Positions 8,128 to 16,497 of a DNA stretch of 64,000 nucleotides are shown piece by piece (within the stretch, counting starts at the first letter, position 1; every line of letters starts with the position of its first letter). Location of the stretch: NCBI RefSeq assembly GCF_000813425.1, contig NZ_JWIB01000010.1, positions 124,001 through 188,000 of the forward strand. The letters run 5' to 3'. Below the pieces are notes generated by a model. The model was not told the DNA's origin, did no database searches, and saw only the letters and a list, made by a program, of their open reading frames with translations. The translations under genes and the position numbers were made by a program. Source of the DNA: Sporosarcina sp. ZBG7A (GTDB lineage: Bacteria > Bacillota > Bacilli > Bacillales_A > Planococcaceae).

Positions 8128-8471
8128 CACGTGCCCCACAATCCCTCTCCATACAAAAAAGCTGCCTCCGCGGGCAGCTTTTTATATTTAAATGTATGAA
8201 CTTGCTTCTTCTTTGCGTGCTGCCAATCGGTATGCAGGCTCCTCACAATCGCCTGGGCTTCCGAAATAGCATCCACGTCTGCTTTGAGTGATGCAGTCAC
8301 TAGGGTTTGATTGGCATAGATATAGAGGGTTAGTAGTCGCTCGCCTTCTACAGAGGTAGCGTCAGTCATTGCCATTAATTCGAATATTAATTGCTGGGCT
8401 TGTAGGAGTCCGTCTCGCCAGCGTTTGTCGTTTTGTTCGAGTTGGTGAAGTGAAGCAAGCGGATTGGAACT
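8127..8471 (-). pseudogene. fliS 3' fragment (flagellin export chaperone remnant)
   Basis: In-frame translation from 8471 gives a stretch like the second half of FliS: LQAQQLIFELMAMTD, then GERLLTLYIYANQTLVTA and IVRSLHTDWQHAKK. These match the conserved FliS pattern of an ELM helix followed by LYxYxxxxLxxA and a terminal Trp helix. The first 40-50 residues are missing: an in-frame TAA (8474-8472) sits exactly where homology stops, and the next bases belong to a flagellin fragment on the other strand. The 3' end runs into a terminator hairpin, so the original stop is also lost. The frame could start at the internal ATG 8375, but a working chaperone is unlikely. Confidence 0.75.
8155..8185. 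terminator. Bidirectional terminator between crotonase and fliS remnant
   Basis: A-run, GCTGCC, short loop, GGGCAGC, then TTTTT. It would end the plus-strand crotonase transcript. The fliS remnant reading frame runs through it on the minus strand, a further sign that the remnant is decayed. Confidence 0.75.
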
Positions 8472-8475
8472 TTAA

Positions 8476-8940
8476 CAGATTTTTGCCGCCATCAATGATA
8501 CAGCGGACAAGCTCGAGTTCAACACGATGAAGATTCTTGGAGAAGATAGCGAGCTAACGCTTCAAGTAGGTGGAAACGCCTCGCAGCATATGAAGATTAG
8601 CTTGTTTGACGTTCACACAGATGCGATTGGGCTTGGAGGCGCATCGCTAGCGACGCAGGAGGACGCAGACAAGCTGATCAGCACGATTGATAAAGCGTTA
8701 GGGACAGTGACAGGATACCTCACAAAAATCGGTTCGCAAATGGAATCGCTTGAGCATCATTTAACGAACGCTGGCGTTTTTGAAGTGAACTTGAATAAGT
8801 CGTTATCGCTATTAGAAGACGCCGATATGGCGAGAGAGATGATGGACTTTGTCGGATCCGACATCCGTAAAAAAGGCGACGAGTTATTGATCAAGCATGT
8901 AAATAGTACATTACAGGAGTCGCTTGGATTGTTGAAATAA
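8476..8940 (+). pseudogene. Flagellin 3' fragment
   Basis: The plus-strand frame from 8476 encodes a flagellin C-terminal half: AAINDTADKLEFNTMKILG resembles the 'I..ia..teFN...lL' segment before the D1 turn. The end has MARELM-like ADMAREMMDF and the terminal helix VNSTLQESLGLLK, like the D0 C-terminus. The N-terminal D0/D1 half of about 100 residues is absent and an in-frame TAA (8473-8475) stands at the break. An in-frame ATG at 8527 exists but has no ribosome site. It meets the fliS fragment head to head. Without the N-terminal D0 helix it could not polymerise. Confidence 0.8.
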
Positions 8941-8976
8941 ATTTCAATGTCAATATCTAGTGATTCAAGACTGTCC

Positions 8977-9112
8977 CGTTGATTGAAGCGGATGGCGGCG
9001 ACTCCGGAGGTATGCCAATGGAAACAACCTAAGTTCACGGCGTCCTGCCGCAACGGTTGCATGACCTACATCCTGTAGGCCCGCGTCCGCCAGAAGCGGA
9101 AATCAACACCGT
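8977..9112 (+). repeat. Dispersed intergenic element, copy B (type II)
   Basis: Ends CGTTGATTGAAGCGG and GAAGCGGAAATCAACACCG form an inverted pair. The left arm has GGCGGCGACTCCGGAGG as in the type I copies, but the middle differs: ATGCCAATGGAAACA, CTAAGTTCACGGCGTCCTGC and GGTTGCATGACCTAC, with small hairpins CTACA-TCC-TGTAG and CGGC-GTCCT-GCCG. Copy D (41358-41479, opposite strand) has the same middle. Confidence 0.85.
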
Positions 9113-9131
9113 GAATTATATTATTAGTGAA

Positions 9132-9171
9132 GAAAAAACACCGAAGCCACAAGCGCTTCGGTGTTTTTTAC
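9132..9171. terminator. Terminator overlapping comFB stop
   Basis: AAAAAACACCGAAGC, loop, GCTTCGGTGTTTTTT: a symmetrical hairpin with A- and T-runs that can work in both directions. The comFB TAA lies in its left flank. Confidence 0.85.
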
Positions 9172-9476
9172 TGCCCTTGTTTCATCGCAAACGTCTCACA
9201 GCGTGGACTCTGCGAAACAAGAGCTGCTGATTTAGCGATGATGGCTATGATATTAGTGACCCCTTGGTGATCCGCTTCGTGGGTCGCACGGACATACGGA
9301 CTATATTTTGAGTTAGAGATGTACCGGGGTGGCAACTCATTGAGGGCGAGTGCCGAGATGTCATTTAAGCACTGCTCGCAGTCACATGCAAGATTCATAT
9401 TATTCTTATATGACAACAAGGTATCCCGAACGACATCTTCCATTACATTGTGGACTCCCACTTCGTTCTCCTCCAT
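9168..9476 (-). CDS. comFB: ComFB family competence protein
   Basis: The roughly 102-residue product carries the ComFB family core: a cysteine set CDCEQC (CxCxxC) followed by LNDISALALNELPPRYI, where the D..ALALN.LPP.Y pattern is diagnostic. A further Cys is in the SPRCE tail. In B. subtilis comFB is the middle gene of comFA-comFB-comFC and is not essential for transformation; some ComFB-domain proteins elsewhere bind cyclic dinucleotides. Here it stands alone, 4.7 kb from comFA, beside broken flagellar genes. The ATG at 9476 (MEENEVGVHN) has AAGGGA 7-8 bases upstream; a GTG at 9491 has no clear site. It ends in its own terminator. Confidence 0.85.
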   Translation of the reverse strand: MEENEVGVHNVMEDVVRDTLLSYKNNMNLACDCEQCLNDISALALNELPPRYISNSKYSPYVRATHEADHQGVTNIIAIIAKSAALVSQSPRCETFAMKQGQ

Positions 9477-9620
9477 TCGAATTCCCTTCACGACTCTATG
9501 TAGCTATCCAAGCCTTCAGGGAATCTGGAAAAGTCTGGACAGTTTTTCTAATACGTTCATCCTACAATATTTCCTAAATAGTTGCAATCGCTTTTGTTTT
9601 GCTGAAATTCCTAGTCCCCA

Positions 9621-10048
9621 TAAGAAGTTTGTCCCCATACGTCTGTCCTTTCACCATTTCCGCATTAGAATATAGTAGAAGTGTTCGGATGAAACATGCT
9701 TGAAATGCACTCACATCAGCACTTTGACTCGACAAGACAGTTGGCCCCGGACGGTTGTCCAATTGTCAGTAAACAATCAGCATATAGTAGTAGTGTTCGG
9801 ACGAATAAATCCTACCTTAAACGGAGCGTAGTTCAAAACACATCCACAAGACAATTTCCCTCGGACGCTTGTCCAACTCGTGCAAAATTCACATCATACA
9901 CTACTAATGTACGGACTAGTAAAACCTTCCTTCCTCGACATGTCGATCAAAAACACATCCACAACACTTTGAGTAGATTGTCCCACGGACGGTTGTCCAA
10001 CTCTTGTAAAACGAGCTGCATATACTAGAAGTGTCCGGACGCACCACA
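9621..10048 (+). promoter_or_regulatory. Four tandem promoter-like units upstream of an unknown gene
   Basis: This 570-base gap holds four degenerate direct repeats. The -10 elements are AATATAGTA (9669-9677), CATATAGTA (9781-9789), CATACACTA (9895-9903) and CATATACTA (10019-10027), so units are 112, 114 and 124 bases apart. In units 3 and 4 an AACT lies exactly 16 bases upstream of the -10; unit 2 has AATT there. This resembles SigK promoters (AC, about 17 bases, CATAnnnTA) or SigE promoters (CATACAnT). Units 2-4 also carry a near-palindrome CGGACG-N-TTGTCC before the -35, and all have a (G/A)TGTNCGGA motif near the start point. The last unit is about 40 bases from the gene start. Confidence 0.65.
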
Positions 10049-10068
10049 TTTAAAGGAGGTGAATGACC

Positions 10069-10410
10069 ATGGACCACGCTAAAATGCTTAATCAACTTCA
10101 ATCAGTAGCAGCAGAATCTCTCAACAATCCTCGTATCACGTTGGGTGAGATCACTATCGTTTCTGCTTTGCTGACAGAATTCGCAGTCACACTAATTTTG
10201 TTCGAAGAAGTAGAAAAATTCCGCGAGTTCAACGAAAATAATACGACACCTTGCGAAAAAATCGAGTTCGACAAAGCTCTAGCAGATGTGTTAAAAGGCG
10301 TTTGTTGTATCGAAGACGCAGTTGTTAAGAAAATCAGAGCAGGCATCGCAATCGATGCAGCCGACGATTCAGTAAATCCCCCTTATGTAGGAGAATGCTG
10401 CACACGCTAA
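10069..10410 (+). CDS. Unrecognised 113-residue protein, possibly sporulation-expressed
   Basis: I do not recognise the family. The product begins MDHAKMLNQLQSVAAESL and is mostly amphipathic helix, with a hydrophobic stretch (ITIVSALLTEFAVTLILFEE) too charged at its end for a clear membrane span. Cysteines are clustered: one in TTPCEK, a pair in GVCCIED, and a pair in the tail GECCTR. No signal peptide is seen. The ATG at 10069 has AAAGGAGGT nine bases upstream; the ATG at 10063 is too close to that site. The four upstream units resembling mother-cell sigma promoters suggest a spore coat or late mother-cell product, and Cys pairs would suit disulphide cross-linking. That is inference. A strong terminator follows. 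Confidence 0.6.
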   Translation: MDHAKMLNQLQSVAAESLNNPRITLGEITIVSALLTEFAVTLILFEEVEKFREFNENNTTPCEKIEFDKALADVLKGVCCIEDAVVKKIRAGIAIDAADDSVNPPYVGECCTR

Positions 10411-10426
10411 CCCCTTACTACCTCAT

Positions 10427-10466
10427 CAAAAAACGCCTGTCCCTTCCCCCGGGACAGGCGTTTTCC
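10427..10466. terminator. Bidirectional terminator between the unknown gene and the S9 peptidase
   Basis: AAAAAACGCCTGTCCC, loop TTCCCCC, GGGACAGGCGTTTTCC: a 12-base-pair stem with A- and T-runs between two convergent genes. Confidence 0.9.
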
Positions 10467-10471
10467 TCATG

Positions 10472-12451
10472 TCAAAAGCTCTTTTCAAACCAGCCTGTTA
10501 ACTCGTTCAAGCGCGTAATACGCAAGTTCGGTTTACCTGTTCGGGACAAGTTATGGTCGGACTCGGGGAACCGAACGAATTCGGTTTCCTTCTTCATGCT
10601 TTTCAATGTAATGTACAACTGTTCCGCTTGTTCAATCGGACAGCGTAAGTCATTTTCGGAATGAAGAATGAGCAGAGGTGTTTTCACATTTTCTGCGTAT
10701 TTCAGCGGCGAATGCTTCCACAATGTGTCGACATCCGTCATATCCGCTTTAATCTGCCAGTCACTGAAGTAATACCCGATGTCTGAAACTCCGAAGAAAC
10801 TGATCCAATTGGAAATGGAACGTTGTGTAACAGCGGCTTTGAAGCGATCCGTATGGCCGACAATCCAGTTCGTCATGAATCCGCCATAGCTTCCGCCTGT
10901 CACGCCGAGCCGATCTTTATCGATCCAGCTATGATTTTTTAAAACATTATCAAGTGCATCCATAATATCTTGGTAATCACCGCCACCATAATCGCCGCGT
11001 ACTGCATCGACAAATGCTTGGCTATATCCATGACTACCGCGTGGATTGATGTACAGAACACCCCATCCTTGCGCCGCTAGCACTTGCATTTCGTGGAAGA
11101 ACGAATTGCCGTACATCGCGTGTGGACCACCATGAATGTTCACGACAAGCGGATACGTGTTGCCCTCTTCATAGTTAGCCGGTTTCATCAGCCAACCATG
11201 TACATCAAAGCCTCCAGCACCTTCTAATTGGATCGTTTCTGGCTGTACTAATAGTGTGTCTGCTACATAGTTTTCATTGAACGATGTCAATACTTTTCGT
11301 TCCCCCGTTAAAATGTCAAGACGATATAATTCTCCCGGGTTCACAGGATTACTAACAGCTGCGAGTGAGAACTGTCCGTTTTTCGCGACATCATAATCGT
11401 AGACATGCTCCGACTCAGAAGAAGCAGGATACAAGCTACCGTCCAAATCTGCGAAATACAGTCGGACATCCCCCATCGTCGTCACTTGGAAGTACAAGTA
11501 ATTGCCTTCAGTCCAAACCGCTTCAGGTGGATTCGGTCCTTGCTGATGATCCGCGACTACCGCATCCCCAAGTGGCGCATCGAGTGCTTCCGTCAGATTA
11601 AGCGTCGTCTTGTTTTCACAGTCATAGACATACAGGTCAGAGTGAGTCGCGTTCTCAAACGTCCGATCCGATCCGCCATATGCAATATAGCGATCGTCTT
11701 CTGAAAATGAAGCACCACCAAAATAGCCTTGTTCATCAACAAGAACCGTTTCTTCTTTCGTTTCAACATCGACAAGCACCAAAGGCTGACGGAAGTCGAA
11801 ATCTTTGTTTTCAGCGCGATTCACGCCCACAACGAGCTTCTTTCCGCAATGCGACACCGCTTGCAATGAATGATGGAAAGGATCTTCTGTGAATGCTGTG
11901 ATTTCTCCACTTTCCAGATTTAAACAACCGATTTGCGAATGACGGTCTTCTTTCACAAACCCTGCCCCATCCGCCTTATATTTCATCGTCGTAACGCGAA
12001 GCGCTTCAGGTTGTTTCTTTTCGTCTTTCTCTTCTTTATCTGTAAACGTTTTTCCGTCTTCCAGTGTACTTGTTAGCCAAATTTTCTTTCCGCATGGCGC
12101 CCACAAGAAGCTACTCACACCCGTCTCATAGTCCGTCAAACGGCGGGCTTCTCCTCCAGCAACTTGCATAACAAACAGCTGGTTCTTCTCATCACGTGTC
12201 GATAAAAACGCAACTCGACTTCCATCCGGCGACCATTGAGGCTGAGAAACGCGCTCTTTCCCATACGTCCATTGCGTCGAACTACCAGACTCCACATCGA
12301 GGTGATGCAAATGTGAATGATACGCATTCTCTTCCTTATCTATCTGCGTCACAATAAACACAGCTTCAGAAGCATCCGTAGACAACACCGGATTCGTCAC
12401 CGACTTCAATTCAAATAAATCCTCTTGCCGAACCATCTGTTTATCTGTCAT
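10472..12451 (-). CDS. S9 family prolyl oligopeptidase / acylaminoacyl-peptidase-like
   Basis: A cytoplasmic serine peptidase with an N-terminal seven-bladed propeller (WD40-like/TolB-type repeats such as PQWSPDGSRVAFLS) and a C-terminal alpha/beta hydrolase domain from about residue 400. The nucleophile motif GGSYGGFMTNW holds Ser; Asp is in SENDLRCP and His in PESDHNLSR, giving the triad in the expected order. Related to B. subtilis YuxL. The length of 659 is typical. The ATG at 12451 (MTDKQMVRQED) has GGGAGG about eight bases upstream; an ATG two codons earlier is too close. It has no operon partner and converges on the unknown gene. Confidence 0.9.
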   Translation of the reverse strand: MTDKQMVRQEDLFELKSVTNPVLSTDASEAVFIVTQIDKEENAYHSHLHHLDVESGSSTQWTYGKERVSQPQWSPDGSRVAFLSTRDEKNQLFVMQVAGGEARRLTDYETGVSSFLWAPCGKKIWLTSTLEDGKTFTDKEEKDEKKQPEALRVTTMKYKADGAGFVKEDRHSQIGCLNLESGEITAFTEDPFHHSLQAVSHCGKKLVVGVNRAENKDFDFRQPLVLVDVETKEETVLVDEQGYFGGASFSEDDRYIAYGGSDRTFENATHSDLYVYDCENKTTLNLTEALDAPLGDAVVADHQQGPNPPEAVWTEGNYLYFQVTTMGDVRLYFADLDGSLYPASSESEHVYDYDVAKNGQFSLAAVSNPVNPGELYRLDILTGERKVLTSFNENYVADTLLVQPETIQLEGAGGFDVHGWLMKPANYEEGNTYPLVVNIHGGPHAMYGNSFFHEMQVLAAQGWGVLYINPRGSHGYSQAFVDAVRGDYGGGDYQDIMDALDNVLKNHSWIDKDRLGVTGGSYGGFMTNWIVGHTDRFKAAVTQRSISNWISFFGVSDIGYYFSDWQIKADMTDVDTLWKHSPLKYAENVKTPLLILHSENDLRCPIEQAEQLYITLKSMKKETEFVRFPESDHNLSRTGKPNLRITRLNELTGWFEKSF

Positions 12452-12655
12452 CTTCATTCCTCCCTAATGCCATCTATTTCGACACCCGGAAGACTTTCCC
12501 TCCTAATCTCAAAACATTTTCTGAGAGTATTTGGATTTCCCTTTTCTTTCGCTATCCTGTTTGAGTAAACACTGCCACCTCCCATAATGCAACGCTGATT
12601 TGGACTATCGAGCGTTTGCCCGTTCGAACGGAACGCTTCGCCAGGTAAACCCGAC

Positions 12656-12802
12656 GAAACGGGCGGGTTGCCGCGTGGAATGAGCGGGTTACTCATCGGA
12701 ACGGGCGGGTAGACACTCGAAACGAGCGGGTAACTCTGCGGAACGGTCGGGTAGACGCCTGAAACGAGCGGGTAACTCTACGGAACGGGCGGATAGCACC
12801 CT
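12656..12802. repeat. Seven-unit 21-bp tandem repeat array (array 2)
   Basis: Seven exact 21-base units: GAAACGGGCGGGTTGCCGCGT (12656), then alternating GGAACGGGCGGGTAGACACTC-type and GAAACGAGCGGGTAACTCTGC-type units, giving a 42-base higher-order period. The core GAAACGRGCGGGTA matches array 1 read on its minus strand. Weaker units extend left to about 12610. The array occupies most of the 400-base gap between the acyl-CoA ligase and the S9 peptidase; the remainder holds a terminator and the peptidase upstream region. Confidence 0.9.
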
Positions 12803-12807
12803 CTCGC

Positions 12808-12842
12808 AAAATTAAAACAGAGGATGCGTCCGCATCCTCTGC
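12808..12842 (-). terminator. Terminator of the acyl-CoA ligase gene
   Basis: On the minus strand CAGAGGATGCG, loop, CGCATCCTCTG is followed by TTTTAATTTTG. It lies 20 bases past the ligase stop. Confidence 0.85.
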
Positions 12843-12861
12843 CCCTCTTCCCACCTATAAC

Positions 12862-14415
12862 TCAAGCGCGCACGAAATCCTTCAAAGAACGGCGCAAGAT
12901 TTTACCGGTCGTGTTCTTCGGCAGTTCATCCAAAAATTCGATATGCTTGGGTACTTTGTACTTCGCTAGACGCTTCTCGCAAAATGCGATCAGCTGCTCT
13001 TCCGACACATCTGCCCCTTCTTTTGCGACCACATAAGCAAGTACTTCTTCACCGAAATTCGGATCCGGTACGCCGAGAACTGCTGCTTCTACGAGGTCGC
13101 GATGCGTGAACAATACTTCTTCCACTTCTCGCGGATAGACATTATACCCACCAACAATGATCAGATCTTTCTTGCGATCGACTATGTAGAAGTAGCCATT
13201 TTCGTCTTTCCGTGCGAGGTCGCCTGTGTACAACCAACCGTCACGAAGGGCAGCTGCTGATTCTTCAGGCATTTTATAGTAGCCTTTCATGACATTGTCG
13301 CCTTGAACGATGAGTTCTCCGACTTGTCCGACAGGTACTTCATCTCCAAGCTCATCGACCACTTTGTTCTTCACATTCAAGATCGACGTTCCGATTGAAC
13401 CCGGAACGCGTTCACGATCTAGTGGATTAAAACATGTCACTGGCGACGCTTCCGACAAACCGTATCCTTCCGACACTTTTACTTGGAACTTCTCTTCGAA
13501 GTTTTCAAGGAGTGCAACTGGTAGGGACGCCCCACCTGAAATTGCGAGTCGAATCGACGAAAAGTCTTCACGTGTTGCTTCCGGATATTGCACCATGAAG
13601 TTGTACATCGTCGGCACACCCGCAAAGATTGTCGCTTGCTGCTCTTTCACAGCTTTGAACACTTCAGCCGGGCTGAATCTTGGCATCAGGACAATCGTCG
13701 CTCCTTTGACAAGAGGTGCGTTGACAACAACAGTCAGTGCGAACACATGGAACACTGGCAATGTTGCGATGACGCGGTCTTCAGACGAAAATCCGAGGTA
13801 CTCTCCAACGTCACTAGCATTTGAATACAAGTTTCGATGCGTCAACATAGCGCCTTTTGGACGACCAGTCGTACCGGAAGTATACAAAATGATAGCGGTT
13901 TCATTTTCATCGACAGCAACTGGCTCCATGTCAGGCTTTCCACTTCTGAGCACTTGGGTGAACAAATGCGTTTTTGCTTTCGCCCCTTCGGACAATGCCT
14001 CAACTTTTTCACTTGTCTCCCCCGTTGTCTCACACACAATATAGTGTTCAATGACAGGAAGCTGAACAGATGCTGCTTCAACGAGTGGAAGTAGTTGTTC
14101 AAGCGCAACGACTACTTTTGCATCGCTATCCTGCAGAATGTACGAGATTTCATCTGGTGAATAGATTGGATTCACTGGAATCGCAGTTGCACCTAATCGC
14201 ATGGTTGCATATAGCGATATAAGAAAATGTGGTGTATTGCCGAGTAACAAAGCGACGTGATCACCTTTGTTTACTCCTAAGTCTTGTAAAGCGGATGCGA
14301 ATAGTGCGACTGATTGGTCAAATTCTGCGTACGATGTATCCTTACCTGTAAAGTGATAAGCTGTTTTTCCAGGCTTTGATTTTGCGGTTGCCCGGACTCT
14401 TTCTACTAAATTCAT
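12862..14415 (-). CDS. Long-chain-fatty-acid-CoA ligase
   Basis: An AMP-forming ligase (LcfA/LcfB type) that activates fatty acids to acyl-CoA for breakdown or lipid use. The ANL-family ATP motif [13 protein letters not shown] lies near 175-187. [45 protein letters not shown] and the catalytic lysine motif [11 protein letters not shown] follow in normal order. The length of 517 is typical. The ATG at 14415 has an AGGGTGG site; upstream in-frame codons read through the operator and are rejected. A full FadR-type operator lies 22-39 bases upstream, so fatty acid catabolite control is likely. No fad partners are adjacent. Confidence 0.92.
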   Translation of the reverse strand: MNLVERVRATAKSKPGKTAYHFTGKDTSYAEFDQSVALFASALQDLGVNKGDHVALLLGNTPHFLISLYATMRLGATAIPVNPIYSPDEISYILQDSDAKVVVALEQLLPLVEAASVQLPVIEHYIVCETTGETSEKVEALSEGAKAKTHLFTQVLRSGKPDMEPVAVDENETAIILYTSGTTGRPKGAMLTHRNLYSNASDVGEYLGFSSEDRVIATLPVFHVFALTVVVNAPLVKGATIVLMPRFSPAEVFKAVKEQQATIFAGVPTMYNFMVQYPEATREDFSSIRLAISGGASLPVALLENFEEKFQVKVSEGYGLSEASPVTCFNPLDRERVPGSIGTSILNVKNKVVDELGDEVPVGQVGELIVQGDNVMKGYYKMPEESAAALRDGWLYTGDLARKDENGYFYIVDRKKDLIIVGGYNVYPREVEEVLFTHRDLVEAAVLGVPDPNFGEEVLAYVVAKEGADVSEEQLIAFCEKRLAKYKVPKHIEFLDELPKNTTGKILRRSLKDFVRA

Positions 14416-14436
14416 CGTAGTACCACCCTTCGTAGT

Positions 14437-14454
14437 TGAATGAATAGTCATTCA
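14437..14454. promoter_or_regulatory. FadR-type operator upstream of the acyl-CoA ligase
   Basis: TGAATGAATAGTCATTCA is an inverted repeat that fits the published Bacillus FadR (YsiA) consensus TGAATGAMTANTCATTCA at every position. It ends 22 bases before the ligase start codon, a place suited to repression released by long-chain acyl-CoA. Confidence 0.85.
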
Positions 14455-14542
14455 TTACCATCAACTATTAGTATATAAGAAAAATTTAAATAATTCAATA
14501 GCCTTTATTTTTAGATATTTTATTATCAAACTAATTTCTCGT

Positions 14543-14575
14543 AATATAAAAGACACCGGAAATTACTCCGGTGTC
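14543..14575 (-). terminator. Terminator of the Bce-like operon
   Basis: GACACCGGA, loop, TCCGGTGTC with a T-rich tail on the minus strand. The permease stop codon is inside the hairpin. Confidence 0.8.
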
Positions 14576-16497
14576 CGAATGTGAGATAAGTACCGCCATC
14601 GAATCAGGTAGAAATAAGAGATTTGTAAGACCGCAAATCCACCCAATACAAGAGTCAGCTCTTTTACAATTGAAATTTCTGCGAGTGCATCCCAAATGAC
14701 TTGAAGCGCCAAGAATGCGAACGCACTATGCACAAATGCCACTCCCCAGGGGATGAAGAACTGTGGCAACAGCTGTCGATTCACAATCTTCTTCAACTCT
14801 TTATCTGTAATGCCCATCCGGCGCAACACGTCAAACTGTCTGCGGTCACGGTCCAAAGTTGTATACAAACGGAAATAAACGAAACTTCCTGCTGCAAGGA
14901 ATAATACAGCTGCGAGCATTAATCCCATGAACAGCAATAAAGAAAATGTTGTGCGGATGATAGAATAATTCAGTCCTGGATTGCCGAACGAAAACAGCGT
15001 TCCAGATTCGCCACCAAGTAAAATAGACTGCAATTCGTCTTCATGTAGCGCACGACCAACGTCTTTCGTCTCTTGCCAGTCAGCTATATTGAACGCGTAA
15101 TAACGGAATAACGATGAATCCGCACCGTCCTCACCCATTAGTACCCGTTCAAAGTCTGTATCCGTCAAAATGATTGCATTGGCTCCAATTGCGTTCGGTG
15201 GAAATAGCTGATGCGGATATGCTCCAACAATCTCCATATCGAGACCACTTTTTTCTAGTGAAGTGTTGACTGTGCGATCTTTCAATTGTTGGTAGGATGA
15301 TTCGGACTGTGGCAAAAAGAGTGCTTTCCCATCCTTTACGTCAACAGCGGGAAAGCCAAATGTGTATCCGAGTGCGTTGATACTCGACAGTCGAATAATC
15401 GACACGCTCATATCAGTGAAGGATGACTTTTGTTCAAGCACCCGAAATTCAACAAGACTATAGTCGATTTCCTTCTCATTCAACTCGTCCGTGAGCTGCC
15501 GGACATGAATCTGTTCCAGCACGTTTCCTGGGTAACTCTTGTAGACGAGCCCTAGAGGGTTTATTTCCCGGTATTGATTGGCAAAAGAAGTAAGGGATGC
15601 GAGCAATCCGACAGACATGAACGCAAGCGTCGATACCATCGTAACGATGAAAAACATGCGCGCATTTTCTTTCAATCTGACAACGCCCTCTGAGAGCGAC
15701 AATAGCCAAAACGGCCGCCAATAAATGCGTTTTCTTGTCCGGAATAGTTGAATCAGATACGGTAAAGAGTCGCTAAAGAATAAGTATGTACCAATTACAG
15801 CCGCTGCCGGTAACATAAAAATGACACGGATTACATACGTATGTGTTGCGTAGACTGCCATGACATACGTCAATATAAGCATTGCGATTCCAGCGAATGC
15901 ACGCCATTTTGACGACGAATATGCATCTTGCTCCGCTGCTTCTCCTTGCAGCAAGTCATACACTTCCCCCGTGCGGATGAACATCGGAGCAAGCAGTGAA
16001 ATAATGATGAATACACTCGCGAAACTGCCTACTGTCAACACAAAAGGATGCCATGTGAAATAAAGGGGTAGCGTCGGAACTTGGATGAGTTCTTTCACAA
16101 TCATCAAGAAAAATTTAGAGAAAACAAATCCAAGAAACGTTCCGACAACGATTGCAACACTACCTATCAACATCGTTTCAAGGAAGATGAGTCGTTGGAG
16201 CTGCCTCCTTGCCATCCCGAGCAATAACAAAATGCCGAACTCTTTCGTCCGAGCTTGTAAAAACGCACGCATCGAATAGAACAAGAAAAATAGTGTGAAG
16301 ATGAACAACACAAATTCCGCTGTAATCATGCCACTCGTCGCAACCTCTTGGACAAAGCCCTCGTTCATCGCAGGATGGAACAACAGCATGGAGTACAGGA
16401 AGAACACCATGACCGAAAACGCACTTGCCATGAAGAAGGCTGCATAAATGCGCCGATTCCGTACGACGTTACGGTATGCGAACTGACGAAAGGTCAT
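14563..16497 (-). CDS. BceB-like ABC transporter permease (FtsX domain)
   Basis: The large membrane subunit of a peptide-antibiotic resistance and sensing transporter. It is 644 residues with a predicted ten membrane segments: one at the N-terminus, groups of three around FtsX-like domains, and a large extracellular loop (about residues 310-520) that in BceB-type permeases contacts the peptide-lipid target. The start MTFRQFAYRNVVRNRR is typical of the family. The ATG at 16497 has GGAGGG seven bases upstream. It overlaps the ATPase gene by 29 bases, which indicates coupling. The substrate (bacitracin-like or lantibiotic) cannot be read from the sequence. Confidence 0.9.
   Translation of the reverse strand: MTFRQFAYRNVVRNRRIYAAFFMASAFSVMVFFLYSMLLFHPAMNEGFVQEVATSGMITAEFVLFIFTLFFLFYSMRAFLQARTKEFGILLLLGMARRQLQRLIFLETMLIGSVAIVVGTFLGFVFSKFFLMIVKELIQVPTLPLYFTWHPFVLTVGSFASVFIIISLLAPMFIRTGEVYDLLQGEAAEQDAYSSSKWRAFAGIAMLILTYVMAVYATHTYVIRVIFMLPAAAVIGTYLFFSDSLPYLIQLFRTRKRIYWRPFWLLSLSEGVVRLKENARMFFIVTMVSTLAFMSVGLLASLTSFANQYREINPLGLVYKSYPGNVLEQIHVRQLTDELNEKEIDYSLVEFRVLEQKSSFTDMSVSIIRLSSINALGYTFGFPAVDVKDGKALFLPQSESSYQQLKDRTVNTSLEKSGLDMEIVGAYPHQLFPPNAIGANAIILTDTDFERVLMGEDGADSSLFRYYAFNIADWQETKDVGRALHEDELQSILLGGESGTLFSFGNPGLNYSIIRTTFSLLLFMGLMLAAVLFLAAGSFVYFRLYTTLDRDRRQFDVLRRMGITDKELKKIVNRQLLPQFFIPWGVAFVHSAFAFLALQVIWDALAEISIVKELTLVLGGFAVLQISYFYLIRWRYLSHIRTPE

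Noticed and set aside
7880-8290. Open frames on both strands through array 1 (Pro/Ser- or Arg/Gly-rich heptads)
   Set aside because: The 21-base period keeps all frames open. Start contexts are absent, and several overlapping frames are equally open.
8476-8940. Functional small flagellin
   Set aside because: The N-terminal D0/D1 half is missing and an in-frame stop lies at the break, so it cannot assemble.
12454-12696. Minus-strand open frame of 80 codons upstream of the S9 peptidase
   Set aside because: Much of it is a translation of the 21-bp array 2; no ribosome site and no family match.
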